64,000 bases of DNA from Epithemia pelagica. Its lineage: Eukaryota > Bacillariophyta > Bacillariophyceae > Surirellales > Surirellaceae. The position numbers and the translations under genes were made by a program. The notes beneath the pieces are model-generated. The model had not been told where the DNA came from, searched no databases, and saw nothing but the letters and a program-made list of their open reading frames with translations. This document shows positions 35,965-47,054 of the stretch, one piece after another. The stretch is taken from the NCBI GenBank assembly GCA_946965045.2, contig OX337235.1, positions 124,001 through 188,000 of the forward strand, read 5' to 3'. Numbering within the stretch: the stretch's first letter is position 1; each line of letters opens with the position of its first letter.

Positions 35965-38900
35965 ATGCCTACCGACAAAAGCAACAATAAGGACAACCCA
36001 CAAGAATCGCTCCAGGAGGACAAGGATGAGTCGTCCTATTGGCAAGCCTCGTCCGTATCGTCGTGGAAGCATGTGACATGTGTCTGTTTGGGAACGGGTC
36101 GTTTTTTGCGATCCGTCTTGGTTCCCATTGTAATGAAAGCGGCGCAACTGGAACAACAACACGACAATGACAACGACAGCGACAAATCTCCCGGCAGCGT
36201 GGTCTTGATTCAACCGCGCGGACGATCCTTTGTCGATTTCATGAAACAACAACACTCACAATCGCAACAATCGCAACAATCGCCAGAACATGCCGATTGT
36301 TACCCCGTCGAAACCGTCCTGTCGCCCACGGCAGATTCGTCCTCACAACCCGCTGTTCATACGGATTGGGTTCCCCTGGCCGGTGTGTTTCCGTGTTCGT
36401 CCCAGTTTTTTCAAACCTGCCTCGTTGAGTGTTGGCAGTCGTTGCAAATCATTGGTGTTGGCGTCACGGAAGCCGGGTTGGCCTCGCCACAAACGGCCGC
36501 CATGCAATTCTTGTTTCAATTGCTGTACCACCTGTATCAATGGGATACGACTACGCCACAACAAACAGCCACCAAACCCAAGAAATGGATGGTGATCAAT
36601 ACCGACAATGTACCACACAATGGAACTGTCTTGCAAGGACACATGATGGAATTGGCGCGACAATATCAACTAAAACAACAACAACCAGAGCAAGAGTCAT
36701 CCGAGCAGTCGCTGCTCGACTTTGTACAACATCGAATCGTCTTTCTAAACAGCATGGTGGATCGCATTGTCAGTGCGCATCCCGACCATCCGCACGTTCC
36801 TCGGGCCGAACCCATTCCGGCCAAGGCTCTGGTGGTCTTGGATCCGCAAAACGACTTGCCCCCCTCGTGGCCGACCCTGGCGGCCCTTGCCAACCACTTG
36901 GGCTTGGTGATTCGACACGACCCGCGCCAGTTGCAAGCCGATGTCGCCTTGAAATTGCGCATTGCCAATGGTACCCATACCGCCGTGGCGTATGCCTTGG
37001 CCCTGAGTGGCATTACCAATACGACCGCCTTGTCATCCAGTGCCATGGCCGATTGTATGACGTATCTCGACGCCTTGGTCCACCATCAAATTGTTCCGGC
37101 CATCTTGGCCGATCCATCCCTGTCGTCTGTCGTGACCCGTGACAGTGCCGTGGCCGTCTGGGAGGATTGGCGGCGTCGCTTGTGCCATGCCAGCTTTGGC
37201 ATTTCCACCTTGTTTATTACCCAAAATGGACCCACCAAGGGTGGCCTTCGATTTGGTCCCACGTTGGAACAACTTGTACAAAGGTCGTCGTTGCACCCAA
37301 AACAAGAGGAATCCCCCACGCTCCAAGTCAGTTTGGCCTTTGCCGTGGCCGTCTTGTTGCACTGGTTGACGCCCGATGTGTCGTCGTTGAGTAGTACCGA
37401 GCAAGAGGACGTGCCGGAACAAGCCGTGTATCGGGGCAAATTGGTACCCTTTCAGGAAAACGACAACAACCAGGACGACAACAACCAGGACAATGACGAG
37501 AACAACGAAGATACGACTGTCACCTATGCCGATGGATTGCGTTACAATCTACGTCAAGGCTGGTACGAATACAAATGTCAGGGGTGTACTATTACTCTGA
37601 AAGGCGACGACAGTCGTGCCTTGATTCAAGTCTTGCTGGATGTGGCTCGTCACGAACAACAACAACGTACCCGGCGCCAGGCCTCGGCCTATACCGACCT
37701 GGTGAAGGCCTATGTCACGAGTCATGTCTTTCCTTCCTCCTTGCAGAGTCGTAACAGGAATGCTTGGCAACAACGAGCACTCGACGACTTTTGTCAGGCC
37801 GTGGCAACCTTGTATGCTCGGTTCCGAGCCGGAGACCAGCCACTCCACGTTTTGCACGAAATGGTCCATCCTCCCACACCAAATACGACGACAAGTGTCT
37901 TTGGGTCCCTCCAATGTCAAACGCCCTGTCATGCCTTGGTCGATGATCCTACCCATGGCAAGGCCCTTTCCTCCTTGTCAATTCGGCCCTTGTACTATCG
38001 TCCCACGGCAATTCCCAATGACAGTGCCTTGATGCACAGTCCCATTGTCACGGCCGAGGAACTCGCCCATGTCGTGGTCGCCGAAGTAGCCTCGGTCCAA
38101 GTCATTGATTTGCATACGCACTTGTTGCCCCCAGAACATGGTCCATTGTGTTTGTGGGGCATTGACGAACTTCTCACCTACCATTACCTCGTGGCGGAAT
38201 ATTTCATGACCGCCCCACCGTCCGTGACACCCGACACCTTTTTCAATACTTGGACCAAGATGCAACAAGCCGATTGCATTTGGCAAGCACTCTTTGTCGA
38301 TCGCTTACCCTTGTCCGAAGCCTGTCGTGGTGTCTTGACCACCTTGCTGGGTCTTGGATTGCAGCAAGCCGTACACGACCGGGATTTATCCGCCATTCGA
38401 GCCTTTTATCAAACCTTTCGACGCGATGGAGTAGAAGGAGCGCAACGATTTAGCAATCTCATTTTTGACACGGCCGGTGTCCAATACAATGTCATGACCA
38501 ATATTCCCTTTGAGGCCAAGGAGGCACAGTATTGGCACAACAAGACAGTCCATGACACGCAACATTACAAGTCGGCCGTCCGTGTCGACCCCTTGCTGCA
38601 GGGCGATGCAACTCTGGTCCAAGCGGCACTGTCCGCCGCTGGATATCCCACAACCTTGGAAGGAGCGCGACAGTATTTGCGGGATTGGTGTGACGTTATG
38701 AAACCGGATTATGTCATAGCTTCGACACCCCATGACTTTGTCTTGCCCGACGCGGACCAAGACCCAGCAACTGCGAGGAACAGTGGCACGAGTTCCACCA
38801 CCACCGTCAAGCGCACCAAGGCCAGTATCAATCCATCGGCCTTGCAAGAACCAGGAGCCTTTGCCCGGGCTATTTTGGAAACCACCACGGCTGTGTCGGC

Positions 38901-39525
38901 CTGTACCAGTAGTGCCGATGGGACGACTGCCGATGACGAAGTGCCCAGTGTCATTAACGAAACCAGTGATTACTTTACCGAGGTACTCATGAAAGTTTGT
39001 CAAGAACGTGACTTGCCCTTGGCCCTCAAGATTGGAGCCCATCGCGCCGTGAACCCGGACCTACAACAGGCGGGCGATGGAGTCGTGGCCTTTTGTGATA
39101 CGGCCGTCTTGCGTCGATTGTGCACCAAATTTCCCAAGGTACGCTTTTTGGCCACCTTCTTGTCCCGCAACAATCAACACGAAGCCTGTGTCCTGGCGAC
39201 CAAGTTTCGTAATTTGCATTTGTATGGGTGCTGGTGGTTCTGTAACAATCCCAGTATCGTTCGGGAAATAACGCAAATGCGCGTGGAACTTTTGGGAACT
39301 GCCTTTACCAGTCAACACTCGGATGCACGGGTATTGGATCAATTGGTGTACAAGTGGGCGCATTCCCGTGCCGTGATTGCCCAGGTCCTCGTGACGGAAT
39401 ACCAAAAGTTGCTCGGTGGTGACGATGGAATTGGTTGGAGGCCCACACGACGAGAAATTCGTCGTGATGTACAGCGCTTGTTTGGTGGCAGCTACCAAGA
39501 ATTCATGGCCAAATCGTTCTTGTAA
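35965..39525 (+). CDS. Tagaturonate/fructuronate reductase-type domain fused to uronate isomerase
   Basis: Single exon, 1186 aa from ATG 35965. Residues about 30-470 are a mannitol-dehydrogenase-family oxidoreductase: a Rossmann start (CLGTGRFLRSVLVP), NTDNVPHNG, and the catalytic-Lys motif ALKLRIANGTHTAVAYALAL with Lys near 330; closest in style to UxaB (tagaturonate to altronate). An acidic Asn/Asp linker and a Gln-rich part follow. Residues about 700-1186 are a uronate isomerase of the Bh0493 type (amidohydrolase fold): metal-binding HxH in DLHTHL (His 717 and 719), WGIDELLTYHYLVAEYF, VMTNIPF, TFLSRNNQHE, GCWWFCNNPSIVREITQMR and QHSDARVLDQLVYKW. Known reactions are galacturonate to tagaturonate and then to altronate, or the glucuronate series, so one polypeptide may do consecutive steps. 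No targeting peptide seen; cytosolic location inferred. Confidence 0.88.
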   Translation: MPTDKSNNKDNPQESLQEDKDESSYWQASSVSSWKHVTCVCLGTGRFLRSVLVPIVMKAAQLEQQHDNDNDSDKSPGSVVLIQPRGRSFVDFMKQQHSQSQQSQQSPEHADCYPVETVLSPTADSSSQPAVHTDWVPLAGVFPCSSQFFQTCLVECWQSLQIIGVGVTEAGLASPQTAAMQFLFQLLYHLYQWDTTTPQQTATKPKKWMVINTDNVPHNGTVLQGHMMELARQYQLKQQQPEQESSEQSLLDFVQHRIVFLNSMVDRIVSAHPDHPHVPRAEPIPAKALVVLDPQNDLPPSWPTLAALANHLGLVIRHDPRQLQADVALKLRIANGTHTAVAYALALSGITNTTALSSSAMADCMTYLDALVHHQIVPAILADPSLSSVVTRDSAVAVWEDWRRRLCHASFGISTLFITQNGPTKGGLRFGPTLEQLVQRSSLHPKQEESPTLQVSLAFAVAVLLHWLTPDVSSLSSTEQEDVPEQAVYRGKLVPFQENDNNQDDNNQDNDENNEDTTVTYADGLRYNLRQGWYEYKCQGCTITLKGDDSRALIQVLLDVARHEQQQRTRRQASAYTDLVKAYVTSHVFPSSLQSRNRNAWQQRALDDFCQAVATLYARFRAGDQPLHVLHEMVHPPTPNTTTSVFGSLQCQTPCHALVDDPTHGKALSSLSIRPLYYRPTAIPNDSALMHSPIVTAEELAHVVVAEVASVQVIDLHTHLLPPEHGPLCLWGIDELLTYHYLVAEYFMTAPPSVTPDTFFNTWTKMQQADCIWQALFVDRLPLSEACRGVLTTLLGLGLQQAVHDRDLSAIRAFYQTFRRDGVEGAQRFSNLIFDTAGVQYNVMTNIPFEAKEAQYWHNKTVHDTQHYKSAVRVDPLLQGDATLVQAALSAAGYPTTLEGARQYLRDWCDVMKPDYVIASTPHDFVLPDADQDPATARNSGTSSTTTVKRTKASINPSALQEPGAFARAILETTTAVSACTSSADGTTADDEVPSVINETSDYFTEVLMKVCQERDLPLALKIGAHRAVNPDLQQAGDGVVAFCDTAVLRRLCTKFPKVRFLATFLSRNNQHEACVLATKFRNLHLYGCWWFCNNPSIVREITQMRVELLGTAFTSQHSDARVLDQLVYKWAHSRAVIAQVLVTEYQKLLGGDDGIGWRPTRREIRRDVQRLFGGSYQEFMAKSFL

Positions 39526-41740
39526 TACAATACTAGGGGACCCGAAACCGGCTGACGAGAAGTGGCAATCAGTACTTTTCTATTAGTTTCAAACCGAACG
39601 ACAAATTTGGTCCTCCTTTCATCAAGCATGATGCGTTCGTCTGATTGATACAAATGTCTTCCGATATACTTCCTAGGTAGCTTGCATCTGTGTGCGTATA
39701 CCTGAGGTTGTCGCTCGTTTTATGCAAATCCAGACTGATGTTGAGACCTAGTAGAGGTAGTTTTGCGTCCATCCATCTAATAATTACTTGCCATGAATAG
39801 CACATCAAGACTGGATGGATCATTATGCGAATGCTGTTTTCTCACATCCATTCATTTGGGCCTTCTCGTTTTGCTAGCCTTGTAGATGCGGATCAGGGAA
39901 ACGACGCACTTTGTACTCGTAGTCTTCGTGTTGGTGATGGGTGAGGCTAGGACAGCCATTCATTTTCGTAAAAACACTGGCTGGACGAGAGTGGCAACAA
40001 CCACAACAAGTTCGGAAAAGAGAATGGGAATGGGCTCCAACCCGAACGACAACAGCTGGTAGTGTTCGCAAGTTACGGATATGGAAGAGAGCGGAGATTG
40101 AGTTCCGAGAAATTCGCTTTTACGATCCCAATCTTTCATCAGCTATTGTATTAGGATGAAGAGAAGAGTATCGTTCCGCACATCTAAATCCGGAAAGATC
40201 GCGGGACAACAAGAAGTAAAAACATAAAGCCGATGGTTGTGCCACGGAAAGTTCTGTCAGGCAATAGTTCATACGTTCCGAAACATGGCAACTCGAAGGG
40301 ACCCTAGCTCGTGTTCCGATGTGTAGAGTGGCTCAAGGAATATAGCGTCTAGTTTCATCCTGCATGTTGTCCCGACTTATATTCGTGGAAAGCCGCTCTC
40401 TTCTTGTCTAGCAATGTCCCGATCGTGGGTTGGGATGACAGGTAACGGTTGGACAACGTGCAAGAGAAAAGGATCTCCTACGATCTCCCAATCGTCCAAC
40501 TTCCTGAAGCTACTCTCGTGTGTTCGGATTGAATCCCATAGAGGTTTGAATGGTGGACATTGGCTTCTGCTCATGGTAGGGTCCGTAGTCCGTACCCCGG
40601 CCATAATGCGAACCAGTGGCCGATTCGGTTGACAACCCATGACACCCGCCTTGGATATCGGATGTAAGTTAGACTTCCCGATAGTTCTACTCTACCACAA
40701 GGAGTACAAACAACTCTGTGAGACTGTTCTATTCCTCCAAACGAGTTTTCCCTGGAACAAGATCCAACATACAACGAATCTTGGCCGGTTCCTATGCCTG
40801 CAATGTGAAACATGCTCTAATGCGAGACGTGCGCAAACCTGCGCCTCAGACATGCGCAGACCTGCACCTCGAACATGCGCAGACCTGCACTTCAGACATG
40901 ACCTTCATCAGATTCTGTGCTCTTCACAATAACACGAAACACCAATATACATCACACATCACACACACAGACCATTCATTCTTGATTCTTGCATGCCGAT
41001 TGCCGATAGACTATCATCGATTATGGAAAAAGGAAAACTCCAAGTAGCAAGACCCAAGCCTCCGTGCTTCATGCGTTCGGAATCCATCCGAAGAGAATGA
41101 CCCACGTGGATCAACTTCTCTGCAGTTCGAACACTGACGTTTTGACATTCTCTCCTGCGTCAGGACAATTCGACCAATCGGGCTTTCCATCGAGCACATG
41201 CCATCGCAATCAAGAGTCACGTTCTGTCGTAGAGCCTGTTCGGAACGGAAGGCCATTCAAAGGGCTGAGAAACACTCTATGAGATTCCTCCACGGAACAC
41301 TCCGATTGGCTCCCAGAGGAAGACTCGGCCTGTTCCCCCATTAAGTAAGAAAAAGCCTAATGTGAAGGAGCCTCTTCCACACGACGGCACGGTTGTCAGA
41401 AAAGGCTTCAGAAGCGGCTGAATATCTTCTCCAATGAGGAATAGTCCTGAATGTATTCTTGACACTGGAATTCATAGGATTCGTTAACTGTGACACTCAT
41501 TGATATAAATCTGACTCAGTTCTGTTAATTGGTGATGACACGGAGACAGAAAGAGGGTAATTGACTTCATATCTGCAAAAACACTTGATTAAATCAGATG
41601 TCATACCGATGATTACAATTGTAGGTCCACCTTCCCTCGTGGCCCGCGTGTCCGGCCCGCAGACGGCGAGGGGCGAAGTGTCTTTTGCATCTTCTCGCCT
41701 ACTTTTGATTTTGTGAGGTCGCAAAGCGACCTCCTGCTGG
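39526..41740. other. Gene-poor stretch
   Basis: No coding region recognised on either strand. At about 40829-40905 a roughly 24-bp unit (GCGCAGACCTGCACCT type) occurs three times in tandem. Composition is ordinary, without transposon ends that I can see. Confidence 0.45.
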
Positions 41741-42100
41741 AAAACGAACAGGTGTTCACCATTCATCTCCACACGCAAAGCAATCGCCGCCACACAATCA
41801 ACTTTCCCAAACCGCCCCCATCAACTTTTTCCAACAACACAAGAAGTCATTATCAGAAACCATTGATTACATCTCTGGATTGATTGCAGCTCGCCTTTGC
41901 TATATTCCATCACTTTGTCCATCTTCCTTCTTATTGGTGACCAGGAACAACCGTTTCTATTGACATCGTTCTCTCATTTCCACATACATCGAATCAGCAT
42001 CTTCCGATTTTGATTCCTCGAGCACATCAAGTCTTGCAATAGTCTTTGAGCCTTCTCATCCAAACACTCCTCACCATCTCATAACACTCATTTATCCACA

Positions 42101-42772
42101 ATGCATCCCGTTGTTTCCTCTCTTACCAATGCCATGCCATCGGCTTCTACCACTCCCACTCGAAGCATTCCGATTCGAACTGCGGCCACCACAACCAATC
42201 ACGCGGTCAGCGAGAGTATTGCACTCAAACGGACCTCTTCGGAACTGAGATTGTTGGAAGAAGAACAACAAGCTGATCTTCGCGATTACATTTTCTTTAC
42301 ACGGCTCGTTCAAGGCATTGCCAATCGCGAATCACCCGTCCAAGAGGAACCTCAAGATTCACCACTGGAGCCATCACAAGCTCAAGATCGTTCAAGACTA
42401 ACGCCTTCGTTGGGACCCTTTTCTCATGATAGGGATGATGAAAGTCTGCAAGAACGACGCAGAAGGCGTTGTAGTCCATGGCTGCAACGACAGAATGAAA
42501 TGTGTCTGGCACACATTATTCGAACACGTAACGGCTATCAGGATGGAGACCATCGCTCTTCCATGATCAACAATGGGCCTCCGTCAACGCCCATGACTCC
42601 CATGTACCCCGCTTCTCGGACCAATGGCAGTGTCGGATATCACAACCTGGTTCAGTATAACTACCAGGACCACTTTGCACCACAACAACCCTTCTACTCC
42701 GCTGAGCCAACAACGGCTTCTTCTTCTTCCACGTATGCTCCACAAGAAGACATTTTCGACATGGATTGGTAA
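42101..42772 (+). CDS. Small protein with EEQQADLRDYIFFTRLVQGI motif, duplicate 1
   Basis: Single exon, 223 aa. Ser/Thr-rich N-terminus, then a conserved-looking helix (ELRLLEEEQQADLRDYIFFTRL, residues about 47-70), an Arg-rich patch (QERRRRRCSPWLQRQNE), a Gln/Tyr/Ser/Pro-rich disordered segment and an acidic end, DIFDMDW. From memory such 'RDY-x2-F-x-R-hydrophobic' helices recur in diatom hypothetical proteins, so I regard it as a lineage-specific family; role unknown, possibly nuclear given basic patch plus acidic tail. No signal peptide. Nearly identical to the gene at 61992. Confidence 0.75.
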   Translation: MHPVVSSLTNAMPSASTTPTRSIPIRTAATTTNHAVSESIALKRTSSELRLLEEEQQADLRDYIFFTRLVQGIANRESPVQEEPQDSPLEPSQAQDRSRLTPSLGPFSHDRDDESLQERRRRRCSPWLQRQNEMCLAHIIRTRNGYQDGDHRSSMINNGPPSTPMTPMYPASRTNGSVGYHNLVQYNYQDHFAPQQPFYSAEPTTASSSSTYAPQEDIFDMDW

Positions 42773-42939
42773 AGAACACCCTTTCACCTTGATTTGCTGG
42801 ACTTTCACCTATCTACTACTACTACTGCTGGGAGAGAACTCGCGCTATTACTACTATACTTATCATTATGATTATTATTAGATAGATCAGATTTTGATGC
42901 GCTACAACTTGCGACGATCCTTAGAAATGTACTGATTCT

Positions 42940-43320
42940 ATCTCCTAATCCATTTCAAAGCGCTTGAGCAAGATGGAGGTGACAGAAAAACTTGTAGACG
43001 CTGACTGACTGTTTTTCCCCGACTATCTACGATAGACATCATATTTAGCCTTTTCAACCTTGAGAGCTCTAATGTTACATGCTTCAGTGATTGTCCTGGT
43101 GCGGAGGACCAAAGGGCCGACCGTGCTTCCCACTCTGTCCATTCTAATGGATACCATGTGCCAATCAACCTGTTTGTTGATGGGCCAAGCATCAAACACC
43201 CACCAATGAGAAGATTCGGTTTTGGGTGGGACCATCCGAATCCCGACTGCTTTGAAGCGAATCTCTCGAAGGATGTCAAACGTCAACAACGACTCGGCTA
43301 CCCCTGTCGAAGAGAGATGC
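42940..43320 (-). pseudogene. Relic open frame, duplicate 1
   Basis: Minus-strand frame reading LTFDILREIRFKAVGIRMVPPKTESSHWWVFDAWP, then TRTITEACNIRALKVEKAKYDVYRR. The sister copy at 62858-63202 keeps the same protein reading with different indels, which suggests former coding sequence, but each has frame breaks. Family not recognised. Confidence 0.4.
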
Positions 43321-44094
43321 TCGGGTAGCTAGATCATGACTGAGTAGTCGGCAGTCCTGCCTTGTCTGTCGATAATAGTCTTGAACTTTGGTCGCATTCC
43401 AGTCCATCATCTCAACTTTTTTTGGACCGACAGAGCAAGCGGAACGATCCAAACCATGGCGAACAAGGAGCCTTGCCTTTCCTACACTCCTGCCAAAATT
43501 TAGAGCGCACTGCCGCTCTACTACTCCTACAAAAGAAACGACACAGGGACCGACTAATTTTGGGTGGTGCCTGACAACACTTCCATACCGGCTCACGCAC
43601 CCCACCAAGCGGTATCTTTTTGCCCCACCGACTCAAATCTTTTGTCTCGATTTCGCACATTGCCACCGATATCTTGGGCGATAACCTAAATTCCGGGCGA
43701 ATGTTGACATTGATACATCGCTCCGTCAGGCTCACAAAAAGGAAGTCCTGGTACCCTATCTCAACTATGAATCATGTGTCTGTTCGTGCCACTGGGCAGC
43801 TACCCTCCCTGCGTGTAAATTCTTGTCAAATGTCGACAATGATGCATCGCTCCGTGAGTCTAACCAAAAGTAAATCCTGGTACCCTCTCAACGCCTAAGC
43901 TGCATGTGTCAACCATGAACCATCGCTCTGTTCAAGCCTCTGAGCAGCTATCCACGATGCAATGAGAGAATTACCCCGAGGAGCGAGCATTTCTCTTTTT
44001 GCCCTCTGCAAAAGGCTCATAAATTTGCCTGGACAAGTTCTGGAAACCTCTATCAGAAATCCCAAAGTTCGTTATCACCATTTCCTTTATCAAC

Positions 44095-44679
44095 ATGTTG
44101 AGCAAATTCGCAATCGCCTTGTCCGTGATTCTGTCTCTCACCATGGTCTGGATGCCTACGGCAGCTGCTCAGCGTGGATACCATGGCACCGTCAACAAGA
44201 ATCTGTCACCTGTTGACCACGCCAAGCCTCGTCGTGTCAAGAAGAACGACGACGAAGAGGAATCGTTTGATGTCGTCCTTAATGTTACAGTTGCGAGTGG
44301 TGTACCAGACGCTCAGACCAACGCGGGCAGTCTTGGAGTGGTGTTGCGCAGTGGAAACCAAGAATACTACGGCGGAATTGATGGTTCTTTTGCGCAGGGC
44401 GCTACTGTCTCGGTTACCCTGAGTGATGTTCCGTTTTCGGCCATTGACTCTCTTCGACTCTATACCCTTGCTAGCAATGGAGTCAATCTTGTGGGTGGCA
44501 CCCTTGAAGTCGTCGGGGTCTTGGACGCTGTCTTACTCAAGTTCTCTGCTTGGGGCTTCGATGGAGTCGGTATTTGGCTCGACAATCCTGTCCAAGAGAT
44601 TGCCACTGATGCTGGTCGCGTCTCCACTTGTTGGGAGGTCTGTGTCGACGAACCTGCAAAGTTTTGCAATCTCCCGTAG
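44095..44679 (+). CDS. Small secreted protein, beta-rich
   Basis: 194 aa with a clear signal peptide (MLSKFAIALSVILSLTMVW...AAAQ, cleavage probably after about residue 25). A basic/acidic linker (KPRRVKKNDDEEES) precedes an alternating hydrophobic region suggestive of beta strands (FDVVLNVTVASG, GSLGVVLRSGNQEYYGG, LRLYTLASNGV), ending with three Cys (STCWEVCVDEPAKFC). Resembles PLAT/LH2-like barrels only in general pattern. The matching position beside duplicate 2 lies just outside the window's right edge. Confidence 0.7.
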   Translation: MLSKFAIALSVILSLTMVWMPTAAAQRGYHGTVNKNLSPVDHAKPRRVKKNDDEEESFDVVLNVTVASGVPDAQTNAGSLGVVLRSGNQEYYGGIDGSFAQGATVSVTLSDVPFSAIDSLRLYTLASNGVNLVGGTLEVVGVLDAVLLKFSAWGFDGVGIWLDNPVQEIATDAGRVSTCWEVCVDEPAKFCNLP

Positions 44680-45005
44680 TTTTTCGTATCATTCCAGCGA
44701 CAAACCAGTTTCATGTTTCACTCACAATACAAACGACGAAAAGTTCCATAATACACAAATAGTGATGTCTCGGTGACTATAACTACTGCTCCTAGCTTAT
44801 CGTAGTCGTCAAGGTTATTCAATCTCTCGCTAGATGCCATACGTGAACAACGACTCGGCTGCCCTTATCATTGAATGATGCACCAGGTAGCTCATGGCTG
44901 TGATGTCGGTAAACATGTCCTTGCCGTCGGTAATAATCTAAAAAGACATAGTATTATCCTGCCATGTCCGCAGAATGTTATTTGATCGCTTTCCAGTCTT
45001 ACGTT
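44680..45005. other. Intergenic, no gene recognised
   Basis: 3' flank of the small secreted-protein gene, up to the first inverted repeat end at 45006. Nothing else seen. Confidence 0.4.
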
Positions 45006-45064
45006 TAAGGCCCTGCGTCCAGGGAATGTGTTTTCGAGGTCTGAAATCGAGTTTCGAGTTTTGA
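45006..45064 (+). repeat. Harbinger-like terminal repeat, inverted relative to 52921-52983
   Basis: TAA then GGCCCTGCGTCCAGGGAATG..., ending in the CGAGTTTCGAG motif. The reverse complement occurs at 52921-52980 followed by TAA, with a handful of differences over about 60 bp. A third partial copy (ACCTCGAAACTCGAAACTCG) is at 45612-45643. GG(G)CC-type ends flanked by a 3-bp TAA are typical of PIF/Harbinger elements. Confidence 0.6.
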
Positions 45065-47054
45065 GGTGGGGCCCTGTCCCTTCCTTGAAACAACGATCTG
45101 GATGTACGTGTCCAGGTAAAAACTGTATTTTCGAGTTTCGAGGTTCGAGTTTTATTTTTCAATACTCGTGCACTCCCATACTTCCCCCCCTACCGGCGCA
45201 TGAACGAGCACAACGGCAATTGACAATGACGACAAACAAATGTCGCTTGAGTACTCCTAATTCCTAATATCACATTGCATAACGGGAGAAGGTAGAATAT
45301 TTGTAGAGCCCGTCCATGGAGCAGGATGCGGGCTTTGTTCCGTAACCATGTCATCTATGGAGAGATGAGAACTATTTGCTTTTGACCATTGACAGTGGTT
45401 GTGACCATTACTTCCATGGCAGCGACAGGTTAATAATACTTGCTTATTTTCTAGAGAAGCTCCTACTTATATCACATCAATCATTGTGCTACTATTGTCT
45501 ATGATGGACAAGAGAGATTGCCTCGTTGTTGTTGTCGGAGAGATGGAAATGAGAGACAGAGAGCCCGGCGGCTGAAAGGTGGGTTTTGTAGGAGCGCGTG
45601 GGGCTCTTTGCAAACCTCGAAACTCGAAACTCGATTTCAGAATCTTGGCAAGGTGGGCTCCTTCATGCGGGTGGCGGAGGCGCGGCGAGAATCCCGCAAT
45701 AGGCTTAAGGCGCCCATGGCGCGCAGGGCTCTGTGCTCTTGCTACGCCGCTGTATCGCTGACAGGTAGATATGGCCCGTAGGGACAGTGCGCGTGGCTCT
45801 TCTGGAGCCCGCTGTGTCTTAGTAGGAGCGCTCCGCAGTGGCGCGAGCATGGATGCGCCGCCGCGCGCAGAGGCATTCTCCCCTGCTTTGGTGAGTGCGC
45901 ATGCTGGCTTGTGTAGGTTGCAGCTGCGCTTCTTGCTCTCCTTCTGTTTGGCAGGCGTCTGTCCGGCTGTTTTGGCGACTGCTTTTGGGGATGGATGGCG
46001 TGTCTTGGCCAGGCATTCTAGCGCGCTAGCAGCTTCCCAGGGCGCGCGCCTAGCCTAGCTCGCAGCGCAGAAGCCCTGCGCGCAGCTTGGTACTCAAAAT
46101 TGCTTTAGCATTGGGTATCGCGCACTCTTTCAAGATTTTCAGTCACGAGGATTATTGGGGGGATCGATGCACAGGCAGGTAGCAGCGCAGCGCCCGCCCT
46201 GTGCTAGCGGAGTGCCCGGCCTCCGCGCTGCTGGCGCGCGGCCCTTTATAAATGAAACTTAATCTTCTTCTTCTTTTGGAGCGTGGGCACTCCCATGCCA
46301 AGCCATCCTCCTATGTCATAAAAGTAACGCTGTGTGCTTGGACTAGCACCAAGCGGTCATTGGTGGCCACACGAGCGGCAAAAGGAGCATTGGGGGGGGG
46401 GGGGGGCACTCTGCAGCTAGTAGCTAGCAGGAAAGTACAATCACAGTTGGTAGCGCGCCAAAAAAATTCTCGCGGGTTTCGCTTTGTTTTTTTGGCAATT
46501 TCGCGACCGAATCCGGGTTTGGGCATTTCTGGATCTGTACAGTAAGAAATGATACTGGCGATTTCAATTCATCGGAGGAAGATAAATGATTTTCTCGGGC
46601 AGAAACGGTATTGAATCCATCCTGATATGCCGTTGTTGAGAAAGATCGCGAAAACCGTTGTGAGGTAGCGTTAAGTGTGTCTGAAGTGTGTCTGAGGCTG
46701 GAGGCGGGATCGCACAAGAAGTTCCTACTAGAGAAATGCCATTTTCGCTGTTCGCGATTGATACCGCCCGAATCATCTTCGATCATACTGTAAAACAGCT
46801 GCTCGTTCTCACTCACTTTTTCCCCCGTAGCCATTATTCCAAAAAACGGAACGGTACTGATTGGCAGAGAGCGAGCTTGTGCCGCTACCAGTTGTATCCA
46901 CGCGAGATTGATTCGATTCTTCGAAGCAGATGTTCCGCCTGCTGCAACGCGGGAGATTCGATTCTTCGAAGCAGATGGCCTGACAGCTGCAACGAACAAA
47001 GATTCGTTGTCGCTACTACGTCGCATCAACCGTTGGATGTTAATAATTAAGGTC
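45065..47054. other. Repeat-rich block with GC-rich segment, no confident gene
   Basis: 45560-46250 is strongly GC-rich, with many GCGCGC/GGCGCG words, unlike neighbouring genes. A 14-15-base G run lies at 46392-46406. 46905-46975 carries a tandem repeat of ATTCGATTCTTCGAAGCAGA. A minus-strand open frame (46424-47029, 201 aa) is not recognised and is not called. Confidence 0.5.

Larger units (their letters stand above)
41741..44035 (+). repeat. Segmental duplication, copy 1
   Basis: Matches 61540-64000 in the same orientation from AACGAACAGGTGTTCACC to GCTCATAAATTTGCCT. It contains a 223-aa gene, a minus-strand relic and 3' tandem-like sequence (CATCGCTCCGT...CCTGGTACCCT occurs at about 43708-43760 and again at 43847-43892). 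Copies differ by point changes and small indels, most outside the gene. Confidence 0.9.

Noticed and set aside
46424-47029. 201-codon minus-strand frame
   Set aside because: Crosses a tandem repeat and repeat-rich DNA; no recognisable protein features.
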